Positions 24,134-31,950 of a stretch of 36,746 nucleotides of DNA are shown one piece after another. The stretch lies in contig JBGOUV010000011.1 in assembly GCA_041477815.1 (NCBI GenBank), forward strand, positions 1-36,746, in the 5' to 3' direction. Position 1 is the first letter of the stretch, and the number at the start of each line of letters is the position of its first letter. The notes under the pieces are model-generated. The model was not told where the DNA came from and did no database searches. It saw only the letters and a list, made by a program, of their open reading frames with translations. The DNA comes from JBGOUV01 sp041477815. GTDB lineage: Bacteria > Acidobacteriota > Terriglobia > Bryobacterales > JACQDG01. The translations under genes and the position numbers were made by a program.

Positions 24134-24925
24134 GTGAAGCGCTACCTGAGCCTGCTGAGCGAGTACTTCCTGCAATACGCCAAAGTGAGGCTGGCGTACA
24201 AGGGGGACTTCCTGATCTCGGTGGTGACGACCCTGATCGCCACGTCGTTCGGGTTGGGATTTGTACTGATTCTGTTCGGCCGGATTCCGCGGCTCGCCGA
24301 CTGGAGCTTCCACGAAGTCCTGTTCCTGTATGGGTTCGGGCTGATCCCGCTGTCGCTGTTCAACGTCGTAAGCATTAACCTGTACTATTTCGGCGATAAG
24401 TACATCGTCCAGGGCAACTTCGACCGGGTGCTGCTGCGGCCGGTACACTCCCTGTTCCAGATCCTGTTCGAGCAGTTCCGGCTGGAGTCGGCGGCCGATG
24501 CGTCCATTGGGATCGGGGTGGTGATCTACGCGGCGGGGAAGCTGGGGCTGGAACTGGGGGTGCTGGACTGGCTGGCGCTGGCGGGGGCGGCGCTCGGCGG
24601 GTTCCTGATCTATGCAGCAGTCTTCGTGATGCTCACCGCCGTGTCGTTCTGGATGGAGGACCGGGTAGGAGTTATGCCGCCGGTGTACAACATGATGGCG
24701 TTCGGGCGGTATCCGCTCAAGATCTACAGCCCGTTCCTGCAATTCCTGCTGAGCTGGATCATCCCGTTCGGGTTCGCGACGTTTTACCCGGCGGCGCGGG
24801 TGTTGGGGAGAGGCGAGTATCGGACGTATTCGCTGCTGGCGCCGCTGGTGGCCGGGGTATTTGCGGCGCTGGCGGTGCTGGTGTGGAATCGGGGGGTGAG
24901 GAACTACTCGAGTACGGGGAGTTAG
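24134..24925 (+). CDS. ABC-2 permease, DUF990 type, second subunit
   Basis: This is a 263-residue membrane protein starting at GTG 24134, three bases after the first permease gene. It shows the same family layout as its neighbour: an N-terminal YLSLLSEYFLQYAKVRLAYK, about six helices, the FDRVLLRPVHSLFQILFEQ loop, and a penultimate region SPFLQFLLSWIIPFGFATFYP. It is the last gene of the three-gene exporter operon; a decayed toxin gene follows on the opposite strand. Confidence 0.85.
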   Translation: MKRYLSLLSEYFLQYAKVRLAYKGDFLISVVTTLIATSFGLGFVLILFGRIPRLADWSFHEVLFLYGFGLIPLSLFNVVSINLYYFGDKYIVQGNFDRVLLRPVHSLFQILFEQFRLESAADASIGIGVVIYAAGKLGLELGVLDWLALAGAALGGFLIYAAVFVMLTAVSFWMEDRVGVMPPVYNMMAFGRYPLKIYSPFLQFLLSWIIPFGFATFYPAARVLGRGEYRTYSLLAPLVAGVFAALAVLVWNRGVRNYSSTGS

Positions 24926-24946
24926 ACACGGTCTCCTGGCCGCTTG

Positions 24947-25310
24947 TTAGACCCCAACGGACTCCCCGCCCGCCAGATCCCCAGCCAAGTCGTACCATTC
25001 GTCGGCCAGCGGGACAAACGTCTCCTACCAGCGGTTATCTCCAGTCTTGTCGCACCGATCAGCAAGATGGCCACTCGGAGTGGGGTTGCACGCGTACAGC
25101 ACCCGGTAGGGCCTGCCCTCATGCTGCGTGCGGAACTCCCGTATGTGAGAATGGCGGGAGCCAGTGATGCCCCGAGCTATGAGGATAACCGAGCGTCGGG
25201 CCGAACCGCTGGAGAAGAATGACGGAGGCGCTGACGCTTTCCTGTTCGTCGACGGTCAGGCCGCCCCACCAAGTCTGGAACTCGGCTGTGAACTCGACCT
25301 CCCATTCCAC
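24947..25310 (-). pseudogene. Decayed HigB/Gp49-like toxin gene
   Basis: From ATG 25310 the frame gives MEWEVEFTAEFQTWWGG and GLTVDEQESVSASV, the start of a RelE/HigB-type toxin. An extra base in a G run near 25172 throws it off; the next frame reads GSRHSHIREFRTQHEGRP, then YRVLYACN. The likeness moves again to VAILLIGA and back to DKTGDNRW, after which the expected Tyr codon is a TAG, followed by ETFVPLADEWYDLAG to a TAA at 24947. The order of pieces matches family members (WEVE, then YSSG, then GRPYRVLYAF, DKTGD, RWYE). So there are several frameshifts and one nonsense change, and no antitoxin gene remains. The segment 25311-25367 is AT-rich and may be its old promoter. Confidence 0.78.
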
Positions 25311-25367
25311 AGCACCATTTATAACGTCTATGGAACATAAAATCGTAAAATCGAGGGAATATAATCC

Positions 25368-26591
25368 TTATACCAGGTCCGCGAACGACCGGCGCAGCTT
25401 GTAGAACCAGGCGTGGCCCGCCAGAAACACCGCTACGCTCGCTCCCGCCAGCTTCCCCAGGCTGGCCCACTCCGGTCCCGAAGCCTCCAGTAGAATCAGG
25501 CGATACTGCCGTACCAGGATATACAGCGGATTCTGGGAGAACAGCCACAGCCAGGCCTGCGGTAAGGACGCCTCCGGGTAGCAGATGGGGGTGATGAAGA
25601 ACCAGAGCGTCAGCAGGAACCCGATCAACTGTCCGGCGTCCCGGAAGAACACCCCCAGCGCCGCCAGAAACCAGCACAGCCCCAGGGTGAATAGAAACTG
25701 CGGGATCACCAGGAGCGGGAGATACAGCATGGTGGCTGAAAAGGGGCGGCCGAAGTACCACAGGCCCGCCCCGAAGATAAGAGCGCCGAACAGTTCGCTC
25801 ACCAGCCCGGCCACGGCCAGGTTCACCGGCAGAATCTCCACCGGGAATACGAGCTTCTTGACGAAGGTGGCATGGGCGGGGACCACTCCCGCCGCCCGTC
25901 CCACCGCCTCGCTGAACGCCAGCCACGGCAGCATCCCGGCCAGGAAGTACAGCACGAAGCTCGACGGCCGCTCGTCGGACCCGAACCGCGCCCGCAGCAC
26001 GATGCCGAAGACGAAGTAGTAGGTCACCATCATGAGCAGCGGATGGATCACCGTCCAGAACAGACCCGCGTAGGAACCGCGATAGCGTCCGGCGATGTCG
26101 CGCCGTACCAGCGACCGGATCAGCGACCAGTGCCGCACCAGGGTACGCACCGGATACCAGAACACGCGTCCGGCCACGCGCAGCAGGGTTTCCCCGCGGA
26201 CGCGGTCGAGGGTGGCAACCAGGTGCCGCCGCAGCTCGGCGGTTCCCTCCCGCACCCGTGCTTCCACCAGCAGGAACGGAGATCCCTTCTCGTAGAACCA
26301 CGCCTGGTGCTCGACCAGCGGCGATACATAGATGCGGTAGTTGCCGGGCGCCGCAGGCAGAGCGACGTGCAGTCGCAGCGGCGCCGACTGGCCCGGCGCC
26401 ACCTCCCCGCCCGGCACGCTCCGCCGGCCGTCCTCGATAAGACTACCGGTGGCCGGATCGAAAATCTGGTAGCTGAACGCGAATCCCTCGGCGGGCCGCC
26501 AGGACTCGCCCCCCGCGTTCTCGACCGTGCAGGCTACCGCCAGCCCGCCCTCCGCCAGGCTCACCTGGACGTCCCGCCAGCGGGCTCTCAT
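25368..26591 (-). CDS. Wzm-like polysaccharide ABC permease with N-terminal sugar-binding-like domain
   Basis: This is a 407-residue protein. Residues about 7-118 form a beta-rich domain (VENAGGESWRPAEGFAFSYQ to FYEKGSPFLLVEARV) resembling the carbohydrate-binding domain usually found at the C-terminus of the Wzt ATPase. Residues 150-400 are an ABC-2 permease of O-antigen exporters: LIRSLVRRDIAGRYRGSYAG, then WTVIHPLLMMVTYYFVFG, and a late PICYPEASLPQ loop. It should export lipid-linked polysaccharide made by the upstream enzymes. ATG 26591 overlaps the upstream stop (ATGA). It is the last gene of the operon, and no Wzt ATPase gene is present. Confidence 0.85.
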   Translation of the reverse strand: MRARWRDVQVSLAEGGLAVACTVENAGGESWRPAEGFAFSYQIFDPATGSLIEDGRRSVPGGEVAPGQSAPLRLHVALPAAPGNYRIYVSPLVEHQAWFYEKGSPFLLVEARVREGTAELRRHLVATLDRVRGETLLRVAGRVFWYPVRTLVRHWSLIRSLVRRDIAGRYRGSYAGLFWTVIHPLLMMVTYYFVFGIVLRARFGSDERPSSFVLYFLAGMLPWLAFSEAVGRAAGVVPAHATFVKKLVFPVEILPVNLAVAGLVSELFGALIFGAGLWYFGRPFSATMLYLPLLVIPQFLFTLGLCWFLAALGVFFRDAGQLIGFLLTLWFFITPICYPEASLPQAWLWLFSQNPLYILVRQYRLILLEASGPEWASLGKLAGASVAVFLAGHAWFYKLRRSFADLV

Positions 26592-28591
26592 CCCCCGCCC
26601 CCGGTGTAGAGACCCGCCGGATACCGGCTCTTCATCGGTCCGGCCTTCCGTCCCACCGCGTAGATCGCCTCGCCGCGCAGATCGGGCGGCAGGCCGTACC
26701 GCTCGAGGATATGGATCACCCACTCGCCACGGGCGGTCGGCTCGGCCAGGTATGGCCCGGTCTCCAGCAGCGTGATCTCAAAGCCCGCCTGCTCGAACAG
26801 CAGCACCAGGTCGCGCGGCGCGTACTCCCGGTTGTGGCGCGGCTCGATCTCGCCCTTCTCGTTCGGTCGTATGTACTGGTGAAAGAATCCCGGATGATAC
26901 CGCAGCAGGATTGCCTCGAGGGCCCGCAGGCTGCAAATGTTGGGCGTGGTCAGGACCAGCGCGCCCCCCGGCCGCAGGGCGCGGTGGATCTCGCCCATCA
27001 TGTGCATCGGGTCGTGGTAGAGATGTTCCAGTAACTCGCAGCACAACACCGTGGCGAAGTGGCCGTCCGGATACGGATAGCGGTCCCGCTCGGCGTCGAA
27101 CAGGTCGATCGGGCAGCAGAACCGCTCGCCGCTCACCGACTCCGCTTCCCGCAGATCGACCTTCCCCGCCGGCCCCAGGTAGCTGCCTCGCACTTCGCCA
27201 TAGCCCAGGAGATTCCGCAGGGCCGGGGTGATCTGCATATAGGCCCCCATCTCCAGGATGCGGTCCTCGGGCGCGCCGAGCGGGGTGATCTCCAGGGTCC
27301 GGACCAGCCGGGTGATGTGGGTGCGGGTGTAGTCCAGCCGCTCCCGCGAGCTGGCCGCATAGCCCAGGATGTATTCGGCCCACGGGTGCGGCGTCGCCGG
27401 GGCGTCCGCCACGGGCGTGGGCGGCGCCGCTTCCGGCTCTGGGGCAGGCGCGTCCACCCGAGCCACCGGCGCCGGACGCCACTCGCGCCCCTTGACCACG
27501 CAATCCAGAAAATCCGCGTACTGGGCGGCTACCCGCTCCCACGAGCACTGCTCGGCCACGTATCGCCGCGCCCTCTCCCCCAGCGCCCGCGCCACTTCCG
27601 GCCGGCTCACCAGTACATTGAGATACTCGTAGAGAAGATCGACCTCGCGCTCGTCCACCGGGACCTTCAGGCAGACGTCGCCGGGCAGCTCCCCGAACGC
27701 CCCCACGTCCGAGACAATCACGGCTCGCCCCAGCCCCAAGGCCCGCAGCAAGGTCCCCGAGGTCTCCCCCACGGTCGGATACCGCAGATTCAGACAAATG
27801 TCCGCGGCGCCGATGTACTCCACGAACTCTTCGAGCGGCACGTACCCCAGCACGCGCGCCTGGGCCTCCAGCCCCAGCGACGCGATCAGGCGCCGCACCG
27901 GAAACTCCGGATGCTCCTCCCCCACCAGGATCATCCGCGCCCCCGGCTGGGTCCGGAGGAGCTTTTGAAACGCCCGCAAGGACTCGGTGATCCGCTTGTA
28001 GGGCTTGAGAAATCCGAAGACCCCGATGAGCGGCGTAGCCTCATCCACTCCCAGCTTGTGGCGATAGGCCTGGCGATTCACCTCGGGGATAGCGGCTCCG
28101 TGGGGAATCACGGCCAGGGGCCGCGTGTAGCCCGCGCCCCGCACCTGCTCGGCCATGAACCGGCTGTGCACGACGATCCCCCGGCTGGCCTCCAGCAACC
28201 GGCGGTTCATGGCGAGGTTCTCGTAGTCGGGCCCGACTTCCAGCGCCCGCACCCGCCGGGCATAGGCCAGGGCCTCCGGGCCTCCGTTATATTCCACCTC
28301 TTGCAAGTAGGCGTCCCAGTCCCCTTGCTGGATGGTGACCGCGGCCAGCAGATGGTGCAGGTTGAACTCGTGGAGCGTCACCACCCCGGGATGGGCCAGG
28401 GCCGCCCGATAGGCAAAGATATGGTCGGGATTATTCCCGATCTGGTAGAGAGCGACGTCGCAGTCTCCCGCTTCCCCCTGGCCGCGCAATTCCAGATCCA
28501 CCTTCTCGGACAGCCGCCCGGCCAAGGCGGCCGTATAATCGGCGATCCCGCTCTTGCGCGGGGGCAGGGGCGACAGGCAGACCACGCGCAT
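26588..28591 (-). CDS. Family-4-type glycosyltransferase fused to a methyltransferase
   Basis: This is a 667-residue bifunctional protein. Residues 1-375 are a GT-B glycosyltransferase (LSPLPPRKSGIADYTAAL, IVVHSRFMAEQV, FGFLKPYKRITESL, and the donor-site region LRYPTVGETSGTLLRALG). A linker rich in Pro/Ala (about 385-415) leads to a SAM-dependent methyltransferase (about 430-640) with FATVLCCELLEHLYHDPMHM and GGALVLTTPNICS. It probably adds a sugar and methylates the growing chain. The start is ATG 28591; a TTG nine bases upstream is possible. It follows the DUF3108 stop by five bases and overlaps the permease start. Confidence 0.88.
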   Translation of the reverse strand: MRVVCLSPLPPRKSGIADYTAALAGRLSEKVDLELRGQGEAGDCDVALYQIGNNPDHIFAYRAALAHPGVVTLHEFNLHHLLAAVTIQQGDWDAYLQEVEYNGGPEALAYARRVRALEVGPDYENLAMNRRLLEASRGIVVHSRFMAEQVRGAGYTRPLAVIPHGAAIPEVNRQAYRHKLGVDEATPLIGVFGFLKPYKRITESLRAFQKLLRTQPGARMILVGEEHPEFPVRRLIASLGLEAQARVLGYVPLEEFVEYIGAADICLNLRYPTVGETSGTLLRALGLGRAVIVSDVGAFGELPGDVCLKVPVDEREVDLLYEYLNVLVSRPEVARALGERARRYVAEQCSWERVAAQYADFLDCVVKGREWRPAPVARVDAPAPEPEAAPPTPVADAPATPHPWAEYILGYAASSRERLDYTRTHITRLVRTLEITPLGAPEDRILEMGAYMQITPALRNLLGYGEVRGSYLGPAGKVDLREAESVSGERFCCPIDLFDAERDRYPYPDGHFATVLCCELLEHLYHDPMHMMGEIHRALRPGGALVLTTPNICSLRALEAILLRYHPGFFHQYIRPNEKGEIEPRHNREYAPRDLVLLFEQAGFEITLLETGPYLAEPTARGEWVIHILERYGLPPDLRGEAIYAVGRKAGPMKSRYPAGLYTGGGG

Positions 28592-28596
28592 CCGGC

Positions 28597-29325
28597 TCAA
28601 CGCACCAGTTCCAGAGCGAAGGTCCCCAGCGGGAAGGGCGCGCGAATCAGCAGCGGCGTGCGCGCCGGGTCGCGGCCAAAATAGATCTCAAAAGTATGCT
28701 CGGAGGCCGGACCGCGAAACGACACCTGCACCCGGTCCGCCGGCTGCCGGACGCCGCCCACTTCGAGCTGCGACGAATCGGAGTAGGTGGAGGTGACCTG
28801 GTAGGGAGACCCGAAGTTGATCGTCTGCGCCGGCGGGATTCGCCCCGCGGCCAGCTCCCGCCGCAGGAAGAAGACGAAGGTCAGGCCGTCCTTGACGCAG
28901 TCGGGTACGGAAAGCTCGCTCTTGCCGCCGCCCGTGGTTTCCCGCTCCGCTATCCGCTTCTGCGGGTTGTAGCGGACCTTCTCTTTCCCCTTGCGCGCGC
29001 CGTGGGCGAACTCTTTCTCCAGGCTCTCGGAGCAAAACTTTTCGCTCGCCGACGACCGGTAGTTGTCGCGGATCTCGAACCCGGGCAAACTGGCATCGAT
29101 GTGGAATTCGAACTGCCATCCCGGCTCGCCGCCGCCGGCCTTGAGCGTCGCCTCCCCCAAACCGAGCCCGCTCGGCCAGTTCACCGCGTAATTCAGCGTC
29201 TCCCCCCGCGCAAACGGCGTGGCCGAGACGGAAACCGGCGGCGCGGGCCGGCCGCTGGGCACCGACGGCGTTTGGGCCCATAGCGCCGGGACCAGTAATC
29301 CAATTCGCAGGATCTGCAGTGGCAT
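28597..29325 (-). CDS. DUF3108 domain protein, exported
   Basis: This is a 242-residue protein with an N-terminal signal sequence (MPLQILRIGLLVPALWAQ) and a beta-rich DUF3108 body: FARGETLNYAVNWPSGLGLG, the ESLEKEFAHGARKGKEKVRY segment and the FVFFLRREL helix. DUF3108 proteins are envelope proteins of uncertain role, sometimes linked to LPS or outer-membrane functions. ATG 29325 is used; a GTG two codons upstream is equally possible. It sits between a glycosyltransferase group and the glycosyltransferase-methyltransferase gene, which suggests an envelope polysaccharide role. Confidence 0.8.
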   Translation of the reverse strand: MPLQILRIGLLVPALWAQTPSVPSGRPAPPVSVSATPFARGETLNYAVNWPSGLGLGEATLKAGGGEPGWQFEFHIDASLPGFEIRDNYRSSASEKFCSESLEKEFAHGARKGKEKVRYNPQKRIAERETTGGGKSELSVPDCVKDGLTFVFFLRRELAAGRIPPAQTINFGSPYQVTSTYSDSSQLEVGGVRQPADRVQVSFRGPASEHTFEIYFGRDPARTPLLIRAPFPLGTFALELVR

Positions 29326-29342
29326 TCGCACGATAGCGCAGC

Positions 29343-29585
29343 CTAGACCTTTACCGGGGCGCTGCCAATCCTCTCTGCTTGATGAAGCGCAGCAGCGGGC
29401 AGCTTCCTACTGGCTCCGAGTAGCTCGATTCCGATCAAATGTCCGGTGGAGTCAAAGTCGAGGTTAATCTCCGCGTCCACCTCCTCCGGGTCACAAGGAT
29501 AAGTCTGCTTTACCTCCCCAGCCTCAATCTCGGGCGCCAGATAGATGTAAGCAGCATCGACCGAACTGGCATAACTAATTCTCAC
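29343..29585 (-). CDS. DUF2283 family small protein
   Basis: This is an 80-residue protein from GTG 29585, five bases after the glycosyltransferase stop. The DUF2283 pattern is clear: VRISYASSVDAAYIYLA (the family has YDxxADALYI), then INLDFDSTGHLIGIELLGAS. These are small beta proteins of unknown function, often found beside toxin-antitoxin-like genes rather than in sugar operons. Its place here, 17 bp before the DUF3108 gene, may be a passenger insertion. Confidence 0.75.
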   Translation of the reverse strand: MRISYASSVDAAYIYLAPEIEAGEVKQTYPCDPEEVDAEINLDFDSTGHLIGIELLGASRKLPAAALHQAERIGSAPVKV

Positions 29586-29590
29586 TGCAC

Positions 29591-30742
29591 TCAACCTACC
29601 CTCGCCGTCTCGACCATCTCCGCCCGCCGCGACCGGCGCCGCTGGGCCACGCCGTAGTATACGTCCAGGGTGGCGCGCGCGGTCTCCAGCCAACTGAAGT
29701 GTTTCGCTCGCTGCAGGCTCAGCCGTTCCAGCCGCTCGCGCAGCTCGGCGTCCAGCAGGACGTCCCGCATCGCCCTTACCAACTCCCCGGTATCCCCCGG
29801 GCTCACCAGAATGGCTGCCGCATCGGCCACCTCGGGCAGCGAAGCGGCGAGGGACGAGATCACCGCGCGGCCACAGGCCATGGCCTCGATTACGGGCAGC
29901 CCGAATCCTTCGTAGAACGACGGAAAGACAAAGAGGTCGGCGGCGTTGTAGAGGTCGGCCAGCTCGTCCTCGCTGACAAAACCCGTCACCAGCACTCTCC
30001 CGCCGAGCCCCCGGCGCTCGATCTCGGATCGTACCTGCGGGGAAAACCAGGTCTCTTTGCCCGCCAGCACCAGCCCGTGCGGCAACTGTGGCTGCTCCCG
30101 GATCAGCGCATCGAACGCCTGCACCAAGCCGACCTGGTTCTTGCGCGGCTGCAAGTCGCCCACGGTCAACAGGAAGGGCCGGTCGATGTCGAACCGTCTC
30201 CGCAGGCGCTCGCGGGCTTGTCCCCGAGGCCGCGGCCGGAAATGCTCCTGCGCGGCCAGGGGTGTTACCACGATCTCGTCCGGATCGAGGCCATAGCTCT
30301 GCGAGAGCCGCCGCCGGCTGAATTCACTGATGGTCAGGATCTTCGCCGCCCGCCGCAGCGTGTTGCCGGTGGTCATGCGGAGCTGCCACGCCCGTCCCGG
30401 AGGGAAATATTCCGGATGCTCGATGAAGCTGATGTCGTGCACGGTCACCACGATGGGCACCGGGCAAAACAGCGGCGCGTTGTACTGCACGTGGATCAGC
30501 TCCGGGCGGTCCTGGCGCAGCCGTTCGGCCAGGTGGAACCCCAACCGCCAGAACCGGTTCCGCGCCACGTAGCGCTTCTCGAAGCGGGCGGGCACCCACC
30601 CGTTGACGTCGGGTTCCGACACGTACGCCAAGAACTCGGCGCGGGTATCCAGCTTGGCAAACCCGTCCAACAGGCTGCGAATGTAAACTTCGTTGCCCGT
30701 CAGCTTCTGCCCGATGGCGTGCGCATCTACGGAGAATCGCAT
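29591..30742 (-). CDS. Family-4-type glycosyltransferase
   Basis: This is a retaining GT-B glycosyltransferase of 383 residues. Seen are the N-terminal MRFSVDAHAIGQKLTGNEVY, the HDISFIEHPEYFP acceptor-side motif (TVHD), LTVGDLQPRKNQVGLVQAF at the start of the C-terminal Rossmann domain, and the donor E-x7-E region FPSFYEGFGLPVIEAMACG. It probably transfers an NDP-hexose to the growing surface polysaccharide. Its ATG overlaps the previous stop by one base (TAATG). Confidence 0.9.
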   Translation of the reverse strand: MRFSVDAHAIGQKLTGNEVYIRSLLDGFAKLDTRAEFLAYVSEPDVNGWVPARFEKRYVARNRFWRLGFHLAERLRQDRPELIHVQYNAPLFCPVPIVVTVHDISFIEHPEYFPPGRAWQLRMTTGNTLRRAAKILTISEFSRRRLSQSYGLDPDEIVVTPLAAQEHFRPRPRGQARERLRRRFDIDRPFLLTVGDLQPRKNQVGLVQAFDALIREQPQLPHGLVLAGKETWFSPQVRSEIERRGLGGRVLVTGFVSEDELADLYNAADLFVFPSFYEGFGLPVIEAMACGRAVISSLAASLPEVADAAAILVSPGDTGELVRAMRDVLLDAELRERLERLSLQRAKHFSWLETARATLDVYYGVAQRRRSRRAEMVETARVG

Positions 30743-31950
30743 TAGGAAGGCTTCTCTAATTCTACCCCAAGCCACTGCTCCAGGCCCTTCCATGCCGCCG
30801 GCCAGCAAAACTGTTCTTCCACCAGCCGGCGTCCGGCCTCGCCCAAACGGCGCCGGAGAGGCTCATCATCGAGTAACACCAGTACTGCCTCCAGTATCTC
30901 GGAAGACGAATCGGCCAGAAGTAAATTCTCCCCATGTACCGCCGGCAGCCCTTCGGCGCCCACCCGGGTGGAAACCACCGCGCGTCCGGCCGCCCAAGCC
31001 TCCAGTATCTTGACGCGCGTCCCGCTGCCCGCGAGCAGCGGAACCACCACCACCCGAACCCGCGCCAACTCGGCCAGTGCGTCGTCTACCGGGCCGGTCG
31101 TCTCAATCCGCGGATCGCCGGCCACCCACCGGCTCACGGCCTGCTCGTTCTTTCCGATCAGACGCCACCGCAGCTCCGGGTCCCGTTCCCGCAACAGCGG
31201 CCAGATCTCGGCCGCGAAGAACCGAATGGCCGCCACATTCGGGTAATATTCCAGGTTACCTGAAAACGCGAGGCAATGCTCTTCCACGGCTGGAGCGGGG
31301 AAGCGCGGGGGCAGGGCATTCGGATAGACGGCCAGCCGAACCCCCGGCGCCAGCTCGCGCAACCGTTGCCGGTCCGCCTCCGAAGTGGCCAGGACCAGGT
31401 CGAACTCCGGCAGCAATTCCCGCTCCGCCCGCCGCGCCAGCCGCGCAAACCGCCGGTGCGCCCACCCGGCCGGCCAGGAATCGGTGGCCGCCGAGCGTGC
31501 ATGCAGGTCCGATTCAATATTGTGCATATCCAGCACCACCCGTTCGGCCCGCTCCCCGGCCAGATCCCGATAGCCCGCGCACCAAAAGTGTTCGATAACG
31601 GCCACTCGATACCGCCGCCCGGCGATCGCCTTCTCCACCTGGCGACGGCAAGCCGGCTCGGCAAAGCGGTCCGACAGGGGCAGGACGCCGCGCCACAAGC
31701 GCGAGGCGTTTCGCGCCGCCCGCGCCGGCCAGCTCCTGCTGTGCCGGGGCAACTGCACCCAGCTCACTGCGGCGGCGAATTCCTCGGGAATGGTTCGGAC
31801 CTCCCCAAACGTCACCACGTGCAGCCGATACCGCGCGGCCAGGAACTGACACAAGCTGGCCGTACGGATGGCGCCTCCCCCCGCCACCGGGTAAGGAGGC
31901 TCCGGCGCCACCACCAACGCCCACTCAGAATCGTCGGACAGCTTCGACAT
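30742..31950 (-). CDS. Family-4-type glycosyltransferase
   Basis: This is a 402-residue GT-B glycosyltransferase. The N-terminal VAPEPPYPVAGGGAIRTASL glycine-rich loop, the LDMHNIESDLHARS acceptor-side motif, FSGNLEYYPNVAAIRFFA and the donor-site segment PLLAGSGTRVKILEAWAAGR mark it as the GTs_4 subgroup (sugar transferase often annotated with a GSGTRxKxLEA motif). It starts 26 bp inside the end of the upstream glycosyltransferase gene and ends in a one-base overlap with the next. Confidence 0.9.
   Translation of the reverse strand: MSKLSDDSEWALVVAPEPPYPVAGGGAIRTASLCQFLAARYRLHVVTFGEVRTIPEEFAAAVSWVQLPRHSRSWPARAARNASRLWRGVLPLSDRFAEPACRRQVEKAIAGRRYRVAVIEHFWCAGYRDLAGERAERVVLDMHNIESDLHARSAATDSWPAGWAHRRFARLARRAERELLPEFDLVLATSEADRQRLRELAPGVRLAVYPNALPPRFPAPAVEEHCLAFSGNLEYYPNVAAIRFFAAEIWPLLRERDPELRWRLIGKNEQAVSRWVAGDPRIETTGPVDDALAELARVRVVVVPLLAGSGTRVKILEAWAAGRAVVSTRVGAEGLPAVHGENLLLADSSSEILEAVLVLLDDEPLRRRLGEAGRRLVEEQFCWPAAWKGLEQWLGVELEKPS

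Noticed and set aside
24926..25367. A tRNA or small RNA in the gap between the exporter and polysaccharide operons
   Set aside because: The sequence is explained by the decayed toxin gene, and no cloverleaf was found.
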